Shown here: in pieces, positions 1-8,471 of the stretch
How positions within the stretch are numbered: position 1 is the stretch's first letter
Layout: every line of letters starts with the position of its first letter
The notes under the pieces: generated by a model
Told to the model about the DNA's origin: nothing
What the model saw: only the letters and a program-made list of their open reading frames with translations
Databases searched by the model: none
Made by a program: the position numbers and the translations under genes
Origin: Pelotomaculum terephthalicicum JT
GTDB lineage: Bacteria > Bacillota > Desulfotomaculia > Desulfotomaculales > Pelotomaculaceae
Assembly (NCBI RefSeq): GCF_022410535.1
Contig: NZ_JAKNBL010000030.1
Coordinates: forward strand, 1 to 36,113
Direction of reading: 5' to 3'
Length of the DNA stretch: 36,113 bases

Positions 1-87
1 ATCCGAATTCCCAATTGGATGCGGATTTAAAAAAAATTCCTCTATGGTAAGTAGGAGGAATTCAATAACGATGGTTCAAGCAAAGCC

Positions 88-1686
88 TTGTGCCATCTGC
101 CTCGGCGAATGCCGAGAGGCTATTTAACCCAAGAGGAGGAAGGTCTTTCCGGAGAGGAAGACGAAAAACAGTTGACCAGGCTTTTGTCCGAACGGGCCTT
201 ACGCCTTGGCGAAAGCCCGGCGCCGCTGGAAATAAGAAAAAAGGTCCGTGCTCTATTGGCTGCGCGGGAGATCAGGCGAACCATCACGCAACTCAAGCAA
301 GCAGGATCCGAGGCGTGTTATCTTGCCGTGGATATCACGCAGGAGGAAGCCTTGCAGCGCGCCGTGCTGCCCCTGCGCGAGAAATGGGGCGCGATTCATG
401 GCCTCGTTCACGGTGCGGGGGTTTTGGCTGACAAGCGGATCAAAGACAAAAAGGATGAACAATTTCAGCGGATCTTTTCCACCAAGGTCAAAGGCTTCCA
501 GAACCTGCTGCGCCTGACGGAGGGAGACGATTTAAAGCTGATCGCCTGTTTTTCTTCCGCAGCCGCCAGGGAAGGGAATATCGGCCAGTGCGACTATGCC
601 ATGGCCAATGAGATTATGAACAAAGTGGCGCGGCAGCAAAAGAAAGCCAGAGGAAATGCGCTCGTCAAGTCCTTTAACTGGGGACCGTGGGAAGGCGGAA
701 TGGTAGACGCCGCCTTAAAAAAACACTTTGCTTCCCAGGGGGTTGCCCTGATCCCGAGGAGTGCGGGGGCGGAATTTTTTGCCGAAGAGGCTTGCGGAGC
801 CAACCCCCGCGAGGTCGAGGTCGTTGTCGGCATGGCGCGGCCTGGGGCCGCCTCCTTCATGGCCGGAGAAGCAAGAGAGTTTCGCCTGCATCTGGTGCTG
901 GAGCCCGGGAAGAACCGTTTCCTGGAGGACCACCGGATTCAAGACCACCGGGTCGTCCCGATGGTCTTGGTGAATGAATGGTTTCACCGTTTGGCGCAAA
1001 GCTTGTATCCGGGCCTGCCCATCTCCCACGGGGAAGCCTTGCGCGTTTTGAAAGGCATACGCATCCATCAGCTGGACAACGCCCCCCGCACGCTGCTGAT
1101 CAAAGGAAAGGCCGTCCGCGCTGAAAAAGAACAAGGTATTCGCGTGCACCTGCAACTGGAAGATCCAAAAGGCGCCGCCTATTATGCGGGGCAACTGGTG
1201 CTGGGGAAGCAAGCCGCCTCAATGAAGCCGGCGGATCCTCCGGAGCATGGCGGCTCCATGCCATGGGAAATGGAGCGGGAACGGATATACGGGGACTACT
1301 TGTTCCACGGACCCAGCTTTCAAGTCGTGCGGCAGCTTCATTCCGTGCACGCTGCGGGAGGCATGGGCCGGTTGGACTGGCCTTCAAGGAAAGAGCGGGA
1401 CCGGGACCTTGACCTGGCTACGGCTCCGGTGTTGATGGACGGCGGGCTGCAGTTGGCGCGGCTCTGGGGTTATCAATACTATCGCAAACCTTCTCTGCCT
1501 ATGCGGATCGGACGTTTTTGCATCTCACCGAAGCAGCAAAAAGAAGGGCCGGTGCATTGCCAGCTGACGGTGCTGCAACAAAATACGCATAAATTTGTCG
1601 CGGATCTGGCCTTTTTCAACCGGGAGCAGGCCTGCTTCGCGCTGATGGAACAAGTGGAGATATATTTTTATAATATGGGATTATGA
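88..1686 (+). CDS. PfaA-like ketoreductase-dehydratase protein, 5' part missing or frameshifted
   Basis: This is the C-terminal KR-DH part of a polyunsaturated-fatty-acid (PfaA) type synthase. The ketoreductase part keeps the SDR serine (FSSAAA, about residue 155) and the YAMAN tyrosine (about 170), and has the family-typical LAAREIRR and HGAGVLADK stretches. The dehydratase follows as a double hotdog, with catalytic His in EDHRIQDHRVVP (about 281-291) and the second-hotdog motif LMDGGLQ (about 449). The glycine-rich NADPH-binding loop that should precede residue 1 is absent. A second reading frame is open from base 2 to a stop at 127. It carries an ATG at 71 behind AGGAGG and reads CAICLGECREAI, which resembles the missing KR helix, so a frameshift near base 125 is possible. 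No KS, AT or ACP domain is visible. The stop overlaps the end of the convergent ABC gene by 6 nt. Domain calls are firm; the true start is unknown. Confidence 0.75.
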   Translation: MCHLPRRMPRGYLTQEEEGLSGEEDEKQLTRLLSERALRLGESPAPLEIRKKVRALLAAREIRRTITQLKQAGSEACYLAVDITQEEALQRAVLPLREKWGAIHGLVHGAGVLADKRIKDKKDEQFQRIFSTKVKGFQNLLRLTEGDDLKLIACFSSAAAREGNIGQCDYAMANEIMNKVARQQKKARGNALVKSFNWGPWEGGMVDAALKKHFASQGVALIPRSAGAEFFAEEACGANPREVEVVVGMARPGAASFMAGEAREFRLHLVLEPGKNRFLEDHRIQDHRVVPMVLVNEWFHRLAQSLYPGLPISHGEALRVLKGIRIHQLDNAPRTLLIKGKAVRAEKEQGIRVHLQLEDPKGAAYYAGQLVLGKQAASMKPADPPEHGGSMPWEMERERIYGDYLFHGPSFQVVRQLHSVHAAGGMGRLDWPSRKERDRDLDLATAPVLMDGGLQLARLWGYQYYRKPSLPMRIGRFCISPKQQKEGPVHCQLTVLQQNTHKFVADLAFFNREQACFALMEQVEIYFYNMGL

Positions 1687-3848
1687 CTGCCCGCGGAAAC
1701 GAAGTTCCGCTTCCTCTTCCAGAGCCTTCTTGATATCAGGCGCGGTTTCCAGTATCCGGGAGAATTTTTCCCGCTGCAGCGACAGCACGAGACACGGGGT
1801 GCGGGCTCTCACCGTCGCGGTTCTGGGGATGTTCCGGAGGAGAGCGATTTCTCCGAAATGGTCGCCGTCATGGAGCACGGTAAGTCTTTTTTCCGTGCCG
1901 TCCGCCAGCTTCTTTAAAACCTCAACCTGCCCGCGGACGATGATATAAAATTTGTTCCCGTAATCTCCTTCGTAAATAAGGGTCCGCTCCGAAGCAAACT
2001 GCTCGGAGACGAACATATCGGCCATCATTTGGAGCAGCCTATGGTCCAGCCGACCGAAAAGAGGCAGCTTGGACAGCCTTTCCGCGGTGATCTCGGCATA
2101 TTGCATGCTGTCATCCACGACAAAGCCGTACTGTTTTTCCCAGAGATTGCTGTAGATGCCGTTTTTCTGCAGCAATTCCTGGTGGTTGCCGCATTCCGCT
2201 ATGCCGCCTTGATCCATTACGATGATCATATCGTAGTCCTTCACTGATGACAGCCGGTGCGTTACGGAGATTAACGTCCTTTCCCTGGCTATATGCAGCA
2301 AGGTTTGATTGATCGACGCTTCGGTCCTGGGGTCCAAGGCCGAGGTGGCTTCATCCAGGAGCAGGATGGCCGGCCGGCAGAGCAAGGCGCCCTGGCCAGG
2401 GCGATCCGTTGTCTCTGGCCTCCGGATAGCCCGCTTCCCCTTTCTCCGACCATGGTATGGTAGCCGTCCTGCAGTCCGCTAATAAAATCATGAATTTCAG
2501 CGGCTTTGGCGGCGGCAACAATTTCCTCCATGCTTGCTTCCGGGTTCGCATGCCGGAGATTTTCCAGGATGGTGGTGTTAAAGAGAAAGTTTTCCTGCAA
2601 TACGATATTGATCAGACGATGGAGGGAATGCTGCTTAATACTGCGCACGTCGCGCCCGTCAATCGTGATGCTACCCTTTTGTACGTCGTAAAACCGCAGG
2701 AGCAGGTTTAAAATTGAAGATTTGCCGGAGCCGCTGGGACCTACAAAGGCGACCAGGGAGCCTTTGGGGATAAAGAGGTCGATGTTCTTAAGGGTGGGCT
2801 CGTGTTCCTGGTACCCGAAAACGACATCTTTAAATGCGATCCTTGTGTTAAAGGCGGCGACCTCAACAGCGTCTTCCGCATCGCAGACAGCGGGGTCCGT
2901 ATCCATGAAGTCCTCAATGCGCCGGACGGAGACGCTGCTGTCGGAAAGGACGCGCAGGTTGGCGGCAAGGTATCCGATGGAAGTTCCGAAGGCTGAAAAG
3001 AGTGAGAAAAAAGCGATCACCGTACCCACGGTGATACTGTCTCGCATGGCCAAATAGGAGCCCGCCGCAAGCAGGGCCAGGCCGAAGATGGTGAAAAAAA
3101 TCAGGCGTGAATTTTGAATCATATCACTGATCCTAAAGGCCTGGGAGTCGTACTTGGCCCGCTCCCGAGCCTTTTTTAAGAAGATATCCCGCATGATTTT
3201 CTGCATATTAAAGGATTTAACAACTAACTGAGCAGAGATGCTTTCCTCTCCCAGAGACAATATCTGGGATTTGCTGCTTTTTAGGGCATTGTTGACGGGA
3301 GACGCTTTCTTATCCAGGGGATACGGCCCCAGCAAGGTCGCCGCAAGCCCGATCAAGGACAGGACGGCAAGCCTCCAGTCCAAGGCGAAGGCGATGACGG
3401 TATTGACGATTATTTTCAGTACGGCAAAAATACAGGCGGGGATGGCTATTTTATAAAGGGTTTCAATGCTCTCCAAATCAGAGGTGAAATGGGAAAGAAT
3501 TTGACCGGGACGCGTCTTAAAAAAGTAGGACATGGAAAGCTGCTGTATCTTATTAAAGAGACGATTGTTGTAATTCAGGAAAACATTGGCATAGAGCTTG
3601 GCGTACAGAACATTCATCAGCAGCATGGAGGAGGCATACAAAAAGACTGTAACCACAAAGCCCAGGATTAATAGGGAAAACAATCGATAGTCTTTAGGAA
3701 TAATGATATAGTCAACCACAATTTTTAATACAAGAGGCAGAATGCACTCGAGAATGACAATGATGACAACGCCAAGGGAGTATAACACCGTATATCCCTT
3801 GTTCTCGCCAAAGAACGATAAAATATTGCGCAAAAGCAGCCTCATCAA
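1681..3848 (-). pseudogene. ABC exporter (TMD-NBD) with C-terminal cyclic-nucleotide-binding domain, frameshifted
   Basis: This is an MsbA-type ABC exporter half-transporter. The transmembrane domain spans about residues 1-310, then a nucleotide-binding domain carries Walker A GPSGSGKSS and signature LSGGQRQRIALARA. Reading then shifts frame near 2386-2391 and resumes as LCRPAILLLDEATSALD (Walker B), followed by the H-loop and about 120 residues of Crp-like cNMP-binding domain with the phosphate-binding cassette FGEIALL...PRTATVRA. If joined, the protein would be about 735 residues. The indel could be real or a sequencing error; aligned to the family consensus it looks like two extra bases or one missing base. 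The start is either TTG at 3848 or ATG at 3845. By context it probably exports or flips a lipid made by the neighbouring genes; this is inference from position only. Confidence 0.8.
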
Positions 3849-3939
3849 GAATACACAACCTTCACTTTTTAGTGCTATTGTATAGTCCGCCCAAAGAAGA
3901 TGTCAACAAAATGAAATAGTTGAAAAAATTTTTTAAAAA

Positions 3940-3956
3940 GCCCCCCTTTTAGGGGC
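3940..3956 (-). terminator. Hairpin with U-tract ahead of the ABC exporter (terminator or attenuator)
   Basis: GCCCC and GGGGC arms pair around a short loop. On the minus strand the hairpin is followed by TTTTT, an A-run and a second T-run, the layout of an intrinsic terminator. It lies about 90 nt upstream of the ABC exporter start, so it could attenuate minus-strand transcription or stop transcription coming from the cdsA side. Confidence 0.45.
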
Positions 3957-3962
3957 CAAAAC

Positions 3963-3979
3963 CGCAAAATCGTCAATGA
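3963..3979 (+). promoter_or_regulatory. 17-nt motif shared with the AraC2 upstream region (copy 1)
   Basis: The sequence CGCAAAATCGTCAATGA lies 95 nt upstream of the cdsA start. An identical 17-mer lies upstream of the second AraC-family gene at 17730-17746. Similarity continues with a small gap (TTTTCC, then GCTA). A binding site for one of the AraC regulators is the likeliest explanation, but this is inference. Confidence 0.5.
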
Positions 3980-4073
3980 TTTTTCCTGCTATGGCAATTA
4001 AAATAAAAAAGTATGGGGATCTTGCGGGTTTGCCGCGAAAAGCTTTGGGCAATAGCGAGGGAAGGGTATTTGC

Positions 4074-4916
4074 TTGATTATCAGGTTTTATCTCCTTTGT
4101 TTATTGATAAACTGCGTTTTTGGCGTTTTTGCTTGGCGAAAAAAGAAAAAAGAAGCCGTTGACCGGATAATCACGCTTACCATCGTCCTGCATATCCTGT
4201 GCCTCGTTTTATGGGGAGGGCCATACGCCTTCACGCTGTTTACGGCTGTGCTCCTTGGCCTGGGTGTCTGTGAAATCACCAGGCCGGTAAAAGAGAAGAG
4301 CATGCCGTGGATTATGATCGCCCTAGTCTGGGGGACCGTACTTTTCCTGCACGAACCTTTGCTGCACTATAGCATACCGCTGTTTTTACTCACCAGCGTG
4401 ATCGCTTTTGCAGGAAAAAAAGAGCAGGTGCGGTCCCGATACTATTTGTGCGGTTTGATATTATTGGTCCTGGTGCCCTGTGCGGTAAGCCTGACTGCTA
4501 TTTACAGCATGAATTGCGGCTGGGTGATCGCGCTGGTCCTGTTGCTGCAGTTGAATGACGGTTTTGGGTATCATTTCGGAAAGAGCTTCGGCAAGACGAA
4601 AATTTTCAAGACCATCAGTCCCAACAAATCCCTGGAAGGCTATCTGTTCGGGCTGATCGGACTGGTGGCGGGGATGGTCCTCCTCTATTCCTTCATTCCC
4701 GTATTGCAAGGATGCTCCCCGGCCAAGGCCTCCCTGCTGGCAGCGTATCTGTTTATTTTCGGCAACGCGGGAGACTTGCTGTTTTCAGCCGTAAAAAGAA
4801 AGCTGGAGATCAAAGACTTCGGCCATATATTACCGGGCCATGGAGGAATATTGGACAGATTCGACAATATTCTGTTTGCCGCGCCCGTACTTTATTTCAT
4901 GCTGCAGGGATGGTAA
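4074..4916 (+). CDS. cdsA: Phosphatidate cytidylyltransferase (CDP-diacylglycerol synthase)
   Basis: This integral membrane enzyme makes CDP-diacylglycerol from phosphatidate and CTP, the activated precursor for the PssA encoded downstream. The protein is 280 residues, with about seven or eight hydrophobic helices. Its C-terminus carries the complete CdsA signature: S-x-x-K-R, then KDFGHILPGHGGILDRFD. TTG at 4074 is chosen because GGAAGGG sits 7 nt upstream. It is the first gene of the plus-strand lipid operon and ends a few bases before plsA begins. An operon-dedicated CdsA, beside any housekeeping copy, suggests a separate phospholipid pool. Length and architecture are normal. Confidence 0.9.
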   Translation: MIIRFYLLCLLINCVFGVFAWRKKKKEAVDRIITLTIVLHILCLVLWGGPYAFTLFTAVLLGLGVCEITRPVKEKSMPWIMIALVWGTVLFLHEPLLHYSIPLFLLTSVIAFAGKKEQVRSRYYLCGLILLVLVPCAVSLTAIYSMNCGWVIALVLLLQLNDGFGYHFGKSFGKTKIFKTISPNKSLEGYLFGLIGLVAGMVLLYSFIPVLQGCSPAKASLLAAYLFIFGNAGDLLFSAVKRKLEIKDFGHILPGHGGILDRFDNILFAAPVLYFMLQGW

Positions 4917-4921
4917 AGGGT

Positions 4922-6208
4922 ATGCTCGAGAAAAAAAGACTGTTGCATCTGGGCTTGGATATAGGCTCGACCACAATAAAGCTGGTGGCAATAGAGGGAA
5001 AGGAGCTTTTGTACGGCAGCTACAGGCGGCATTTTTCCAATATCAAAGAAACTCTGGCGGAGATGGTGAATGAAGCGGTCCCCGTCCTGGAAAACACGGA
5101 AATTACCATCATGCTCACGGGCTCTGGAGGCGTTGCCCTGGCCCGGTGGCTGGATGCCGCCTATATCCAGGAAGTGGTGGCAACCGCAAAGGCCGTCAGG
5201 ACACTCAGGGAAAAAGTCGACGTTGTCATTGAACTGGGGGGCGAGGATGCAAAAATAATCTATTTTGAGCAAACAGGCGTCGACCAGAGAATGAACGGGA
5301 TATGCGCCGGGGGGACGGGGGCTTTCATCGACCAGATGGCCGTACTGCTGAATACGGACCCGGCAGGCCTTGACAAGCTTGCCGCGAACCATAGGGCCGT
5401 CCATACCGTTGCCTCCCGCTGCGGTGTGTTCGCCAAGACAGACATCATGCCGCTGATCAACGAAGGCGTCGACCAGGAGGATATCGCCGCTTCCGTTTTT
5501 CAAGCGGTGGTCAATCAGACTGTAAGCGGTCTTTCCTGCGGCAAGCCGATCAAAGGCAAGGTGCTGTTTTTGGGCGGTCCGCTTACCTATTTGCCCGCCC
5601 TGCGGGAAAGATTTATAGAAACCTTGCGGCTTGAGGACAAGGAGGCCATCCTTCCCGAAAATTCCCTTGTTTTGGTGGCCATCGGGGCGGCAGCGGCTTC
5701 CATGCGGGAAGAAAGCAGGCCTTTTGCAGCTTTCCGGAGAAAAGTTTTGTCCCTGGACCGGATGGCCGTCCGGGAGGTTAAGCGGTTGCGCCCGTTGTTC
5801 CGGGACCAGCAGGAGAAAGATGATTTTTACCGGAGGCATCAGGACGCGCAGCTTAAAACCAGGGCTGCCGGTGATGGGCAAGGCCGCTGCTTTTTGGGCA
5901 TCGACGCGGGCTCTGCCACAATCAAAGCCGTACTGATCAACGAAAAAGAGGAAGTGCTGTATTCCTACTACGCAAATAACGAAGGAAAGCCTTTGGAGAG
6001 GGCAAAAGAAATATTGCGCGAGATCTACAGGCAGCTGCCGGAGCATACGGTCATCGCCAATGCGGCGGTAACAGGCTACGGGGAGGAGTTGCTGAAAACT
6101 GCCTTGCGCCTCGATCTTGGCGTGGTGGAAACGATTGCCCACTACAAGGCTGCCCGCAAATTTCTTCCCGGGGTTGATTTCATCCTCCTACACCCCCTTG
6201 AGCCTTAA
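4922..6208 (+). pseudogene. plsA: PlsA-like reductase, N-terminal fragment (BadF/HgdC-type ATPase domains)
   Basis: This is the N-terminal part of a PlsA/glycerol-ester-reductase type protein, a family related to 2-hydroxyacyl-CoA dehydratase activases and tied to plasmalogen or alkyl-ether lipid formation in anaerobes. The first ATPase domain (about residues 8-260) starts LGLDIGSTTIK. It has the two cysteines expected to hold the activase [4Fe-4S] cluster, in GICAGGTGAF (about 127) and SRCGVFAK (about 166). A second ATPase domain starts at about 323 with LGIDAGSATIKAV but is cut after LPGVDFIL. There the frame breaks at about 6185-6189 and a stop follows at 6206-6208. The lost part should contain the rest of that domain, including its cysteine pair. 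An ATG at 4910 is an alternative start that overlaps cdsA; ATG 4922 has AGGGA at better spacing. Confidence 0.8.
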
Positions 6209-8441
6209 AGAAGCCAAAAGGGGTGTCATCGGCATTCCCCGGGTGCTTAATATGTATGAGAACTATCCCTTCTGGTTCGGATTTTTCACCAGGCTGGGGT
6301 TCAGGGTGGAACTGTCCCCGCTATCCTCCCGGGCCATCTATGAAGCGGGAATGGATACCATCCCTTCGGAAACGCTGTGTTATCCTGCGAAACTGGTCCA
6401 TGGGCATATCGCCCATCTTGTTCATAAGGGGATAAAAACGATATTTTATCCGTGCCTTCCCTATGAGCAAAAAGAGATCGAGGGAGCCGACGACCATTAC
6501 AACTGTCCGATTGTGACCTCGTACCCGGAGATCATCAGAAACAACATGGACATCCTGCGGGACGGGAATATTCTCTTCTTAAGTCCTTTTTTACCGTACA
6601 ACGATGAAGGAAGACTGGTCCAGAGGCTTTTTGAGGAATTTAAAAATTTCGGCGTCACGCAAGAAGAAATAGCCGCCGCCGTGGGCCGGGGCAGGGAAGA
6701 GGCGCTGAAGGTTAAGGAAGATTTGCAGAGAAAAGGCGAGGAAACTTTGCAGTATTTGGAACGAACCGGCACAACGGGGGTTGTGCTGGCGGGAAAACCG
6801 TATCACCTGGACCCTGAAGTCAATCACCGGATTGACGATATGATCACAGATTTAGGCATGGCGGTGCTTTCGGTCAATGCAATTTGCCACAGCGGAAGGA
6901 TTGAAAGGCCGCTTATTTTTATCGACCAATGGATGTACCAGTCAAGACTTTACGCGGCGGCAGCCTTGGTCGCCGCTTCGGACAATCTCGAACTGGTCCA
7001 GCTCAATTCTTTCGGCTGCGGACTTGACGCCATTGCCCTGGAGCAGGTGAGGGAAATATTGAAAAAGAGCAGAAAGATTCATACCGCTGTTAAAATTGAT
7101 GAAATGAGCAAAAGGGGCATATTCAAGATCCGGCTCCGCTCCTTAAAAGCGGCGGTTCAGGAGAGAAAGACTCCACCCGCCTTTTTACAGGCGGACCAGG
7201 CCGGGAAAGCGGAGCTGCCCGCAGGAGAAACGGCAAAAAAACATAAAATTTTGCTATACCAGTTATCACCTTTCCATGATCAGTTTTTTGAAGCAGCCTT
7301 TAAATCTTCCGGATACGATCTGGAGGTCTTGTCCGCGGTGCCTGGCGAAGACAGGGACATTGCGGACGAGGGTCTGAAATACGTCAATAATGATGCCTGT
7401 TACCCCGCGGTGCTGATCATCGGTCAATGCGTCAAGGCGTTAAGAGCAGGCAGGTATGATCCGGACAACACCTCTGTGGCCGTATATCATACGGGCGGGA
7501 TGTGCCGGGCCACCAATTACATCGGTTTTATGAAGAAAGGCCTGGCAGCCGCCGGCTTTGCCAATATACCGGTGATTCCTTTCAGCCCTACGGCCCTGGA
7601 CGGCGATCAGGCCCTCAAAATGACCCCGGCACTGCTCAGGAAGTTTGTCATGAGCCTTGTTTACGGCGACCTGCTGATGCAGGTGTTGCACAAGGTGAGG
7701 CCTTATGAAAAAGATAAAGGCGCGGCCAATCGTCTGTATGAAAAATGGGTTGAAAGATGCAAAGGGTCCGTCGGCAACGGCGGCGAAGCCGAATTTGCGA
7801 GGAATATCTACGGCATTGTGCGGGATTTTGACTCCCTGGCAATCCGCGGGATCACCAAACCCAGGGTCGGGGTGGTGGGAGAGATCTTTGTGAAGTACCA
7901 TCCCCTGGGCAATAACAATATCGTGCAAATCCTGGAGGACAGCGGGGTCGAGATTATCGTCCCTGGTATCATGAATTATCTCCTGTATAATGCTTATGAC
8001 TCTGACTTCAAATACAAAAAGCTTGCCTGGAGCAAACAGAAGCTTTTGGCGGATAAAACCGTCATGGGGCTGCTGGAGTATTACCGAAAAGACATGAAAA
8101 AGGCGCTGAGAAGCAGCCGCAGATTTCAAGCGCCTCCCGAGTTGACGGAAATGGCGGCAGCGGCTGGCGAGATATTGTCTCTGGGCAATCAGGCCGGCGA
8201 AGGATGGTTTTTGACGGGTGAGATGCTGGAGCAGATTAAGAGCGGCGTTAACAATATCGTGTGTGTACAGCCCTTTGCCTGCCTGGCCAACCAAATAACG
8301 GGGAAAGGGATGATCAAGGAGTTGAAAAGAAGATACCCCAAGGCCAATATCATTCCCGTGGATTATGACGCGGGAGCGAGCGAGGTTAACCAGCTAAACA
8401 GGATCAAGCTGATGCTTGCGGTTGCCTTTGAAAACGCCTGA
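6117..8441 (+). pseudogene. plsA: PlsA-like reductase, C-terminal fragment (DUF2229 and HgdB-like domains)
   Basis: This is the C-terminal part of the same PlsA-type protein in another frame. Family-like sequence starts at about 6189 with [19 protein letters not shown]; residues before that only shadow the upstream fragment. A DUF2229 region follows ([33 protein letters not shown]), then 2-hydroxyglutaryl-CoA dehydratase-like sequence with cysteine motifs such as [20 protein letters not shown] and [15 protein letters not shown]. These are expected to bind Fe-S clusters and receive the electron from the activase half. There is no plausible own start or ribosome site at the junction. With the upstream fragment it totals about 1170 residues, against roughly 1400 expected from the full domain order. 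Some anaerobes carry this function as two genes, but the mid-domain break argues for deletion here. Confidence 0.8.
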
Positions 8442-8471
8442 ACCGGATAGCTTGGAAAGGAGCCATACTTT

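Noticed and set aside
4892-6142. Long minus-strand open frame of about 416 codons opposite plsA
   Set aside because: It mirrors the GC-rich coding strand; the plus frame has clear ATPase motifs and the minus translation matches no family.
7440-8294. Minus-strand open frame of about 284 codons opposite the PlsA C-terminal part
   Set aside because: It is a shadow of the plus-strand gene, without a recognisable protein or a good start.
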